Shown here one piece after another: positions 40,257 through 49,400 of a DNA stretch of 64,000 bases. The notes below the pieces were generated by a model. It was not told where the DNA came from, did no database searches, and saw nothing but the letters and a program-made list of their open reading frames with translations. The stretch comes from Pseudanabaena sp. ABRG5-3. GTDB taxonomy: Bacteria; Cyanobacteriota; Cyanobacteriia; Pseudanabaenales; Pseudanabaenaceae. Where the stretch lies: assembly GCF_003967015.1 (NCBI RefSeq), contig NZ_AP017561.1:1-64000 (forward strand). The letters run 5' to 3'. Numbering within the stretch: the stretch's first letter is position 1; each line of letters starts with the position of its first letter. Position numbers and translations under genes: made by a program.

Positions 40257-40908
40257 GTAAAACCCAAAGAGCGCACAAACCTTTAGTAACGTACTTACCC
40301 TTGAGAATAATCAAAGCATCCTTAAGGTTTTGCTGGTCTTGAAGACAAGTCCTCAAAATGTCTCGATTCCAGTCCACGAGATTCCTTGCTAGTTTGCCAT
40401 CATCGCTAGCTAACCAGTCCAAATCCTTTGCTGTCTGAGGATTGAGACTAGGCTGAGGAGATAGCACTTTAGCGATCGCCAAGCCCGAAACCAGACCCGC
40501 CGCTAAGCCAATCATCAACATCCCCGCACAGAAACCAATGAAGGGCAAGCTAATCGCCCGCCAATAACCTTGAGATTCCTGATGCTGTTTGTTTTTGATG
40601 ATATTCGCGATCGCCTGACTAATCGCCACCTCCTGTTCTTTCACCGCAGTCTCACGCAGAGTCGCCAGAAAGTCACGGAACTTCTGAATACCAACATCAA
40701 ATCCCTTGGCTAAAGCACTTTGGAGCAGGTTGGGCGCAGTAGCCACCGTAGCCGCAACCTGAGCATTGGACAAGAAAATCGCAATGTAAGGATCGTTTTG
40801 AGGGATGCCAGACTTAGCCACAATCTCATAAATTTTGGCTTTGACCGTGGGATCGTAGTCATGGATGGCAATATCCAGATAGGTTTTGGGTTGAGGATCG
40901 CTATTCAT
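40222..40908 (-). CDS. Plasmid-type membrane protein in par/mob operon
   Basis: 228 residues from ATG 40908; the longer frame start at 41049 lies inside the preceding gene. The N-terminal half is helical, with a coiled stretch (ETAVKEQEVAISQAIANIIKN). A hydrophobic Gly-rich segment (about 116-148, including GFCAGMLMIGLAAGLVSGL) suggests one or two membrane passes. The C-terminal third is soluble and ends ENQRVYEDRR. The start is one base after the ParA-like stop, so the two are one operon. Similar proteins sit beside ParA-like genes in cyanobacterial mobilisation regions. A role in anchoring the mobilisation or partition complex is an inference. Confidence 0.65.
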   Translation of the reverse strand: MNSDPQPKTYLDIAIHDYDPTVKAKIYEIVAKSGIPQNDPYIAIFLSNAQVAATVATAPNLLQSALAKGFDVGIQKFRDFLATLRETAVKEQEVAISQAIANIIKNKQHQESQGYWRAISLPFIGFCAGMLMIGLAAGLVSGLAIAKVLSPQPSLNPQTAKDLDWLASDDGKLARNLVDWNRDILRTCLQDQQNLKDALIILKGKYVTKGLCALWVLPENQRVYEDRR

Positions 40909-41246
40909 ACTAGGATTTTGCTTCTTTTTTCTGGACGTTTTGAGGCAAGAGATTAGTGGATTCAAAGGCTTTGTAAGCATCTCTGAGAAAAGTTTTGATT
41001 TGATTCCTGCCAATGATGCCAAACTCGGAGTAGTTAGAAGCCTCCTCAAAAGTTAGGCGTTTAGCATTGATTTCAATGCGCCTGCCATCTCCTAGCTTCG
41101 GGAAATCAATCACAGCTACACCATATTCGGCGATCGCCTTCTGGATTGCTTCATGCTCATGAAAATAGCCCCATTCATCGCAACGACCCCAGTTTTTGAT
41201 AAACACATGGGTGATGTAGCCTTGGTAATGCTCTAGCGACTCAATA

Positions 41247-42190
41247 GACCTCTTGCAGAACTGAAATTAAGACAGAGGAGAGCAATTTTTAGAAGCAGGA
41301 AGAGAGACTTCAAAGTTATAAATGGCAGCAATCAAATTACAACGCAAGCCAAAACGACGACGACGGTTACGATAAGGCAAAGAAAGAATTTTAAAAATCT
41401 TCAGACGGCGATTAACATGCTCAATGGCAATACGTTGACGAGCAAGTTGGCGATTAAACCGCTTATCGTCCTTGGATAAAGAGCCATTTTTAGGCTTTTT
41501 GATAGGAATTAGCGAGTTGGGGTGCAAGTTTTGTAAACCTTGATAACCCTTATCCGCTAAACCTTGTGTCTGAGAGTGAAAACGAACTCCACTGGCTTTG
41601 AATAACGAAAAATCGTGCTGATGACCGTTACCATAAGCGGTACAAATAATCTTGAGATTAGTCAGATCGACCACTAGTTGAGCTTTGAGAGCATGATGCT
41701 TTTTCTTGCCACTGTAAAAACGTTTTTGGTGATGTTTGGGTCGTTCGACCTTGGTCTCAGTTACATCAATTGCAATTAGGGCAGGATGTTGTTCCTGCCA
41801 CAATGACTTTTTTCCTGCTAACCGAAACTTCTCTGATTTAATTAAGACATTTTCGACTTTTTTGACAGCACGGCAGATCGTTGATTCTGATACCTCCCAA
41901 TCGTTAGCGATATGAAAATAGGTACGATATTCGCGCCAATATTGCAAAGTAACCAAGATTTGATCTTCGAGACTTAGTTTGGCTTTCACACCTCCTTTTC
42001 CTTTACTTTTGGCGGATTGTTTCATCAGTTCCATCATTTGAGCAAATGTTTCTCTTTTTACGCCAAATAAGCGTTTAAATTCTTCTCTTGATAGATTTTG
42101 ACTGGTTTCGTATTTCATGACTTAATTTTAGGGCGAATGTAAAAATTCAAAATCCGTAAATCTAACATATTTTCGGTTCTGCAAGAGGTC
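41247..42190 (-). mobile_element. IS5-family insertion sequence (944 bp)
   Basis: The left end reads GACCTCTTGCAGAAC and the right end GTTCTGCAAGAGGTC, a perfect 15-bp inverted repeat. TA lies outside on both sides (41245-41246 and 42191-42192), the short target duplication common in this family. It holds one full-length transposase. Confidence 0.9.
41267..42118 (-). CDS. IS5-family DDE transposase
   Basis: 283 residues with an N-terminal HTH (LSLEDQILVTLQYWREY, then WEVSESTICRAV) and a DDE_Tnp_4-type core: Asp in IAIDVTE, Asp in LADKGYQG, and Glu in IAIEHVNRRLK. Intact, so possibly active. The ATG lies 72 bases inside the IS right end. Members of this group are common in cyanobacteria. Confidence 0.92.
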   Translation of the reverse strand: MKYETSQNLSREEFKRLFGVKRETFAQMMELMKQSAKSKGKGGVKAKLSLEDQILVTLQYWREYRTYFHIANDWEVSESTICRAVKKVENVLIKSEKFRLAGKKSLWQEQHPALIAIDVTETKVERPKHHQKRFYSGKKKHHALKAQLVVDLTNLKIICTAYGNGHQHDFSLFKASGVRFHSQTQGLADKGYQGLQNLHPNSLIPIKKPKNGSLSKDDKRFNRQLARQRIAIEHVNRRLKIFKILSLPYRNRRRRFGLRCNLIAAIYNFEVSLPASKNCSPLS

Positions 42191-42589
42191 TAATGAATAG
42201 CTCAATTGAATCACTTTCACCATCACTGACGAACCACTTGGTAAAAGATACGCCATGCTCTTTGCCCAAGTCTAGTAAGCCTTTGGTGTTAATCCATTGG
42301 GATACAGCACGATGGGCTTGAGCGGGTAAATTGACGACGACAGTTTTCTTGAGCGCATAGTCAAAAATAGAATCAGGGACATCAGCCATTTTTTCATTTT
42401 CAGAGAAAAAAGCAGCCTTGCTGTCTTTGTAAATGTTGAGGACGGTGGGATTGCTACGATCCGCTTCAATGCCAGCCAAAGGGATGGCACGATCCTTGAG
42501 GTATTGGAGCATGGTACGAGCAACCCAGCTTTTACCCACGCCACCTTTTTCACCATCGATCAGGTTAATAATTGCCATAAGGTTGTCTC

Positions 42590-43183
42590 CTAATAACGAT
42601 TGTAGTGTTTCAAGATTTTCTGTTGTGCTAAGTAGTCATCATCATCGTCATCATCTACAGGGACAGACTTGGGGACGATACTTTTAGGCTTGCTAGACTC
42701 AACTTGATTAGTCTGTTTTAGCTCCGAACTCGTTCTGGTAATTGTAGGTTGAGCATCGCTGTTTTTGCCAATAGGATTCTGACTGGTAGGTGGTGAACTA
42801 GGATGAGAATTCGATATATTTGCGGGTTCAGACGGTAAAACTGACAGAGAAGGAACGCCTAAGGCTTTTGCTGCTTTAGTCGCATCACGTTTGGCTTTCG
42901 CCACCGCCTTTTTATTTTCCGCATCGATCTTCTGTAAATACTTTCGTACTGTCTCACCAGAGATAGCAATGTGTAGTTCGCTTGTCAGTTTGTTGCTGAC
43001 TTCTTCAAAGGTGTATCCCAAAGCGATTAAAGATCTAATCCCACTTTCCAAGGTTCGGATGATATCGAGTTTGGTTTTGGGGTTGGGTTTCTTCTGGGGT
43101 TCATTGACCCATCGCTCTGATAAAGCTACCAGTTTATCCGTATCTAAGTCCGCTAATGACGAGCGGGAAGGAACTTCAATCAT
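42590..43183 (-). CDS. HTH protein upstream of ParA-like gene
   Basis: 197 residues. The N-terminal 85 contain a recombinase-like HTH: IALGYTFEEVSNKLTSEL, then ISGETVRKYLQKI. A basic coiled stretch (KKAVAKAKRDATKAAKAL), a long Ser/Pro/Asn linker, an eight-residue Asp run (VDDDDDDDD) and a short tail (YLAQQKILKHYNRY) follow. It is first in the operon with the ParA-like and membrane genes and divergent from the relaxase region. It probably binds the nearby intergenic DNA as partition or operon regulator (inference). Confidence 0.7.
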   Translation of the reverse strand: MIEVPSRSSLADLDTDKLVALSERWVNEPQKKPNPKTKLDIIRTLESGIRSLIALGYTFEEVSNKLTSELHIAISGETVRKYLQKIDAENKKAVAKAKRDATKAAKALGVPSLSVLPSEPANISNSHPSSPPTSQNPIGKNSDAQPTITRTSSELKQTNQVESSKPKSIVPKSVPVDDDDDDDYLAQQKILKHYNRY

Positions 43184-43533
43184 TGCTTTAAATGCTTTTT
43201 GGGTGGACGTATTTCCCTAAACTGTTGTCAAAAATATCCTCAACAAGGAAATCTCTGACCCAGATTAATTTTGATATTGTTTCGCTCACCTCCCAGTTTA
43301 TTGCTTTTTTCAATCATAACCATTGCGAAAGAATATTAGGCTACTTTACTTGATGAGATTTTTACAATTTGTTAACAACCGCGTAATTCCTGTCAATGTC
43401 TGAAATCTAAGAATTCCGCTTACCAAGATAGTATCAAGTCAATTCTTATCTTTGATACTTTTTATACTTAGACAGTGATTTATATGTCTTAAGTATTATA
43501 TTTTGAGTTGTAAATCTATACCAGTTGAGTGAC

Positions 43534-43763
43534 AATCCTGTGTAATTTGTTTCCCAAAACTGTACCTTTTATTGTTCCAAAATCGTCCCAACGTTGTCCC
43601 AAAATCGTGCGGATCGATGCGGATCTGCAACGATTTTCCGTGCTTTGAGGTATGTCTAAAACAGCTCGCAAGCTATGTTGCTCGTCGGACAAGAAATCGC
43701 GCTATCGCTTGATTTTTGTTCGACGGCAACATTACGCTTGCCAAAGGGGAGTACCCCCTTTGG
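43534..43763 (+). other. Candidate oriT region
   Basis: The 780-base gap 43184-43963 precedes mobC and the relaxase. AATCCTG|TG (nick between 43540 and 43541) fits the YATCCTG|Y core of MOBP nick sites. Downstream are AAAATCGT/ACGATTTT arms (43601-43608, 43630-43637) around two GCGGATC copies; a long imperfect inverted repeat (43668-43741) beginning GCAAGC, GTTGC and ending GCAAC, GCTTGC; and a 9-bp stem CCAAAGGGG/CCCCTTTGG (43741-43763). The first 350 bases of the gap are AT-rich with nothing I can name. The origin of transfer is inferred from position and these structures. Confidence 0.5.
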
Positions 43764-43963
43764 AATCCCCCTCAGCCAAATGATAAAATGCAAAGAAATT
43801 TAGAAAAGACAAACTAGATATAGAATTAACACTTTAAAATCTAAGTGTGTGTAGGAGAATAGGAATTGCAAAAATAACTGATAGCTATGGCTTATCAGAT
43901 CCTTTGTGATTTGTAAATATTTTTGACCACAATTAAGCAGGATAAACTTTAGGAATAACAGCA

Positions 43964-44374
43964 ATGACTTTATCCGTTAGATTTACTGTGCGAATGACTG
44001 AAGAGGAGAAAGTAATCTTAGATGAAAAAGCAAGTCAACTGAATGTTAAAGCTAGTGAAATTGTGAGATGTGCAACGTTTCAATACGATCTGCCGCCATC
44101 TAAGGTACAAGTTGTAAACGTAGATTGGGATCTTTATCACCTGTTGGGGGAAGTCAAGTATGAATTGAATAAAATCGGTACAAATATCAACCAACTAGCC
44201 CATGATGCGAATTTGAGTCTAATGATGGGTAGCCCAATGCAACTACAACTGGAGGAACTTAATGAGATATCGCGTCGTATCGATCAATCAATTGGTTCAA
44301 TATCTGAACTAAGAACTCTGATTACGGAGAGTACAGGTATAAAGCTCAAATTAGGAGAAGAGGATGATCGGTAA
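43964..44374 (+). CDS. mobC: MobC-like relaxosome accessory protein
   Basis: 136 residues. A ribbon-helix-helix N-terminus (SVRFTVRMTEEEKVILDEKA) is followed by the MobC signature ELNKIGTNINQLAH (67-80), where the family has LNQIGRNLNQIAR. Such proteins bind oriT and help the relaxase open the DNA. The end overlaps the relaxase start by 11 bases, so they are translated together. Confidence 0.88.
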   Translation: MTLSVRFTVRMTEEEKVILDEKASQLNVKASEIVRCATFQYDLPPSKVQVVNVDWDLYHLLGEVKYELNKIGTNINQLAHDANLSLMMGSPMQLQLEELNEISRRIDQSIGSISELRTLITESTGIKLKLGEEDDR

Positions 44375-45890
44375 AATTATTAAGGGCAAGAGCTTTCAAG
44401 GTTGCTTATCCTATGTCATGGGAAAAACTGGTGCGGCAGTCATAGGTATGAATATGGATGGCAAAGATCCATATAGTTTGGCGAATGAATTTTCTTTGTC
44501 TTGGCAATTGCGTCCTAAATTAAATTACAAAGTTTGCCATGTTATTCTCAGTCTTAGTCCTGAAGAGCATCTTAACAATGATGCTTGGCAGACAGCGATC
44601 GCCCAATATCTCAAAGAAATGGGATTTACCAATAATCAGTATGTGGCTGTAAAGCATACTGACAAAGAAAATCACGAACACATTCATCTCGTGACCAGTC
44701 GAGTGCGGATGGATGGCTCAGTGGTTTCTGATAGTTGGGATTGGACGCGCAGCCAAGATGTAATCCGCAAACTAGAGCAGGATTTTGGACTAGCGGCTGT
44801 ACCATCTAGTTGGGAGAGCGATCGCCAAGAGCAAACCAAAAGTCAGATAGATAAGGAATTAGAAACGGGCAAAGCCACTGTAAAGCGTCAACTTGCGGAC
44901 AAGATAGATGCAACTTTAGTTAATACCACGTCACTGCCAGATTTTATTGAGCAGTTAAATCTTGAAGGGATTGAAGTCAGGGTTGACCGAGATCGCAAGG
45001 GAAAACCAAAAGGGATTGCTTATAAACTTGATGGAGTGAGTATGGCTGGCTCCAGTGTGGGCAAGGCTTATTCCTTACCGCGTATCTTGAAGCGGATAGA
45101 AAGTGTCTCTGAGCAGGGGATACATCCTAATATTCCTACTATTGCCTCTCACATATCGCAAGTCATTAGAGAGCAAGTAAAAGTAGGAATGACCATGCCC
45201 CAGTTGATTGAGCAGTTGAAACATTCAGGAATAGATGCTCATGTCAAATATACCCGCACCAAAAAGATTAAAGGTATTTCCTACAGTTTGGGAAGTAACA
45301 GCATTCAAGGTAATGAGCTAGGCAAAGAGTTTAGTTGGGGAGGGCTTCAGAAATATTTGCAGGTCAGTTACGATCCAGCACGCGATCGCTCAATTATTTT
45401 AGAGATGCAAAGTGCTGACCGAAATGCGGTAAGTCAGCCTATGGATAATCTCAATGGTCTATCAGATAGTTTTCTAAATGAGCTTGTGGTGGAGTTAGAA
45501 AAACAGCGATCGCTTAAAGCACCCAACCCAACGCAATCTGAAAATATTACCAAATCAGAAATCCCGATTAACCCAGAGCAGAGCAGAAACGATATCATTC
45601 AGATGGTTGCAGCAATCTGCCATCAACTCCTCAATGAACTAGGTACTGATAGATTTGGAGCCATGGGCAAGAATGCTTACGGTATCCAACGAAGCGGAGA
45701 TACTCTGACAGTTGAGAGATTACGAGGCGATCGCCAGATCATTTTGCAGGTTAAGGGACAAGAGACGGTGTTTGACAATTTGAGCGAATTTGATATCCGA
45801 CAATTTGAGCAGGCTTGGCAGCAGTTGTCTCAAGCACAGCAACGAAGTATTGCTAATGTTTCAGACTTATTGAATCAAGAAGTTCGGTAA
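44364..45890 (+). CDS. mobA: MOBP-type relaxase (MobA/VirD2 family)
   Basis: 508 residues. The relaxase domain is N-terminal: motif I GCLSYVMGK with the nicking Tyr at Y17, and motif III KHTDKENHEHIHLV with metal-binding His at 104, 106 and 108 and H98. The C-terminal half has two similar copies of a roughly 60-residue unit (SLPDFIEQLNLEGIEVRV and TMPQLIEQLKHSGIDAHV, each followed by KGI-Y-L/S-G), as in cyanobacterial relaxases. There are no coupling-protein or type IV secretion genes in the window, so the element is mobilisable rather than self-transmissible on this evidence. Confidence 0.9.
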   Translation: MIGKIIKGKSFQGCLSYVMGKTGAAVIGMNMDGKDPYSLANEFSLSWQLRPKLNYKVCHVILSLSPEEHLNNDAWQTAIAQYLKEMGFTNNQYVAVKHTDKENHEHIHLVTSRVRMDGSVVSDSWDWTRSQDVIRKLEQDFGLAAVPSSWESDRQEQTKSQIDKELETGKATVKRQLADKIDATLVNTTSLPDFIEQLNLEGIEVRVDRDRKGKPKGIAYKLDGVSMAGSSVGKAYSLPRILKRIESVSEQGIHPNIPTIASHISQVIREQVKVGMTMPQLIEQLKHSGIDAHVKYTRTKKIKGISYSLGSNSIQGNELGKEFSWGGLQKYLQVSYDPARDRSIILEMQSADRNAVSQPMDNLNGLSDSFLNELVVELEKQRSLKAPNPTQSENITKSEIPINPEQSRNDIIQMVAAICHQLLNELGTDRFGAMGKNAYGIQRSGDTLTVERLRGDRQIILQVKGQETVFDNLSEFDIRQFEQAWQQLSQAQQRSIANVSDLLNQEVR

Positions 45891-46099
45891 AAGTGGGGCA
45901 AGTCATCACGAAATCATTAACTTTGCGGTAATATTCATATGGATGTAAAGAGTGAACTATTGTCCCATGACATATATAATTTCCTGAATTGTGAGTTGCA
46001 CATGTTCATAATGTTGTGGACTGAGATCCTCAACCAGAAGGATTTTCAGGATAACCTTTTTCCCTGTTGACTCTCGATTATTCTGAATATGTGCAAAGC

Positions 46100-46256
46100 C
46101 CTCGGATTTTGAATACCAGACAGTCCAGAGATACAAGTGGATAGACCTTATCAAGAGGATGGATTTGCTATTGCTTCACTTCATCAATCATGGCATTGGT
46201 ACATTTGAGATTAAAGTAAGCGACACTTCAACTCCATACATTTTCTGTAAATATCC
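46100..46256 (-). pseudogene. Decayed IS256-family transposase fragment
   Basis: On the minus strand this reads LQKMYGVEVSLTLISNV, then after a one-base frameshift TNAMIDEVKQ, a stop, and HPLDKVYPLVSLDCLVFKIRG. The same region of the intact transposase at 31518 is LEEMYGVEVSPTLISNV, TNAVIDEVKQ, RPLDAVYPIVFMDCLVVKVR. Both ends are lost in degenerate sequence. This explains most of the 575-base gap 45891-46465, which otherwise shows nothing except an unsupported 65-codon frame. Confidence 0.82.
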
Positions 46257-46465
46257 CAACTTTATTATGCGACCCCAATTTGTGCCAGTGATCACAAAGC
46301 TAGCAATTTAAGAATCACAAAAACTAAGAATGAGCGCTAGGCAATACCTAAATTTTGAGGTAGTAATGCAAGAAGCGAATTGAGTAGAATTATAATTAGG
46401 GTCTTAAATAAGATTTAGCAAATAAAATATCAGGCTGTATTCAAACTTTACTTTGGTCTTGGTAA

Positions 46466-49400
46466 ATGACTATGAGTCTCAATTCAGCACATCGAGGATA
46501 TCAGTATCAGGATTTAGCAACTGCATACTTTTTATTACAGAGCATAGTCAGCGGGTTTAAAGAAATCACAGTTGATCGTAAGAGGGACGAGAATGATCGC
46601 TTCGACGATCTAGAAATCCTTATCGATGACCGAACTATTCGTCGGCAGTTCAAGTATGGAGATGATACAAATCGTATTTTTGAACTAGAAGACTTAAAGA
46701 CAGATCGTAAAGATTTGCGAATTGATAAGCTTGTTCAATACTATATTGACGCTGGAGCAACAAAAGCAGATGAATATCGAGTATGCACAACTTGGGCTCT
46801 CCCAATAGACACTGAATTTACTGCTTTATTGGAGCCTATTTCTACTGAACCCTCTTTCTCAGGACATTCAACAAGATGTTACCGATTGCGTGGAGACTTG
46901 ATTTGGTCTAAAGGTGCTTCCTTTGCATGGAAACCCCGTATTAAACCTCTTAGTATTTCTCGTGAAAATTTTCTTGAATTTGTTGACCACTTTGTAATTG
47001 AGTTGCAATGCCCGCCTTTTTCTAGCGACCTGAATAATCCTGGAACGCTGGAAAGATTATTATTGAATTTACTGACCAACAGTATTGGAGTAGGTCAATA
47101 CCCAAATCGAGAAAGGAATCCTGTAGATGTAGCTGCTACTATCGTATACCTTGCTTCTCAAGCTCGCGCTGAGGGGAAGACGTTGACTCCACCTGAAATA
47201 ATCTCGAGTCTTCGACTCAGAACAGACTACGGTAGAGTTGCTCAACAATTTCCACTCGACAAAGCAATACTTGTAGAGCGCTCAAATTTACTGGATGACC
47301 TCACTCACGAGATTGAGAATGGGAAAATAGTTGTCTTAACAGGTGCTCCAGGTGCTGGCAAGTCATGGACTCTTACTCGCCTTACAGAAAAGCTAATAGC
47401 TTCAGGACATTTGGTGGCTAAACATTACTGCTATTTGGAGCCAGGCGATCCAGAAATTCAGAGACGTATTACAACTGATGTGCTTTTCGCCAACCTACTT
47501 TATGAAATAATTAGTGCTGAACCAGCACTGAAAGAGAAAAATCAACCAGTTTATTCGTCAGGTCCGAGAGAGCTAGAGAACATTCTTCGAGAAGCTGTGG
47601 CTATACGCAGTAATGGATTGATCGTTTTAGTTGTCGATGGTATTGATCATATTTCACGAATTCTACCTGAAGCTCATTCTATTGCACCAGAAGACACTAA
47701 TATTATTCAACAGCTTGCCACACTTGACTTGCCCGACGGTATTTGCCTAGTGATTGGTTCGCAACCAGGCAATCATTTAGCTCCTTTTGATGCAACTGGA
47801 AAAACTGTTTCTATAACTGACTGGAATTTGCAGGAAACAAATTGCCTAGCCCAACGTTTGGGAACTGTTGAAACACTTAGAAAAGCTGGATTTGATAATT
47901 TAGAGAATGATTTCGCAGCATTACTGCATGAAAAGTCGGAAGGAAATCCTTTGTATGCGACCTTTCTGTGCAGAGAATTTATTTTTAGGCTTGACTCTGG
48001 TATTGCAATTGCCCCCCTAGCTTTTTTACAAGTAGCTCCTGCTTTGGAAGGAAATCTCTCTCGATATTACGACTACCTTCTGGCTGATGTGGAGTTAAAC
48101 GGAGCAGGAAGTGTGGCTGATGTTCTAGGGCTAATAGATTTTGGGTTGACCCTGCAAGAGTTGCAGGAAATATTACCACCGCTACTTAAGCATCGTATTT
48201 CATCAGCCATTGATCGCCTAAACCCCATTCTTAAGCAAGTAACAAATCAAGGCGGCATCAGAATCTATCATGAAAGTTTCAGGCGCTTCATTGTTGAGCG
48301 ACTAAAATCACAGGATTGCTCAATTGCTGACGTTGTTGCCCCTGTTATTCAGTGGTTAGAACATCGTGGTTTTTACAAGGACTCAAAAGCATATCGTTTT
48401 TTGCTGCCATGTTTACGTCGTGCGGGGCGGAAGCAGGAGATTCTTCATCTAATTGAGTTCGATTTCGTTTCTCGCAGTATTGAATCTGGACATCCACGTT
48501 CTGCACTTCAAGCAAACTTAATACTTGCTATTGAGATGGCAGCAGAGGAACTAGATTGGGTTTCTTTGGTGCGCTTCTCTGAGTTACATCGCTCTATTTA
48601 TACATGCTATGACGAGAAGTTGAGAGATCTAGATCTTTTTAAGCTCTATGGTCAAACATTTGCAGAATTATTTGGTATGGATGCTTTAGTAGAGCGGTTA
48701 CTTTTTGATGGACGACCAACTATACCTGCAAAACCAGGGCTCATTCTGTGTTCTCTTTGTGATGATGCTGGACATATGCCCCCTTGGAGTGAATACCTAG
48801 AACTTGAGAAAAAAGAACCAGAGGAGAATAGTAGCGATTCAGAGTGGATACCAGTTGCGATCGCTCAATTTCACGGACTGCTTCGACTTAAAGGATCTGA
48901 GACAATGTGCGATAGTCTCTTAGACTGGTTGGCAGAAGCTGAGGAACTTTCTTTAAAATACTTGCAAGGTATTCTTAGCAAGCTTCTTCAGATTGGCGGA
49001 ATTGAGTCATTCAACTATTTAATGGATCAAACGAACATCACAGGTGAGATCGCTAGTATAATTAAAGTTGAGCTGGCAAAATACATTTCTAACCTTGGCA
49101 ACTCTAAAAAAGCACAAGAAATTGCAAGCCATGCGTTACAGGAAACAACTTCTATAGAATTAGCTGTTGACTGTCTTGAATTAGGAGTGGAATCTGATGA
49201 AGTAGCCAAGAGTTTTTCAAATCTTACTGAAATTATTACTGGTTTTGACCATACTCTTGAAGATGAACCTTTACGTCAGTGGATTGCCGCTTTAAGAATT
49301 GTCGCAGTGACTGTACCCGAACAGCTAATCGATCTAAAAAAACGATTTAAGGGAGGAAATTGGTATCAAAACTGGTTGTATTTCACGGTAGTCTTGGCAG

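Larger units (their letters stand above)
40910..42578 (-). pseudogene. ParA/MobD-like ATPase gene, split by IS5-family element
   Basis: The 5' part (42578-42191) has a deviant Walker A, KGGVGKS (11-17), and a short P-loop ATPase pattern with NLPAQAHRAVSQW. The 3' part (41244-40910) continues as ESLEHYQGYITHVFIKNWGRC, ending KKEAKS. Removing the IS and one TA copy gives an in-frame 240-residue protein (SIELFI joins IESLEHY). At present translation runs a few codons into the IS. ParA-like proteins of this small size partner with mobilisation or partition proteins. Loss may affect stability or mobilisation of the element. Confidence 0.85.

Noticed and set aside
40074-40286. 70-codon plus-strand frame
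   Set aside because: It contains a bidirectional terminator hairpin and overlaps the 3' end of the minus-strand gene.
45957-46154. 65-codon minus-strand frame
   Set aside because: It begins inside the decayed IS256-family transposase fragment in another frame, so it is probably fortuitous.
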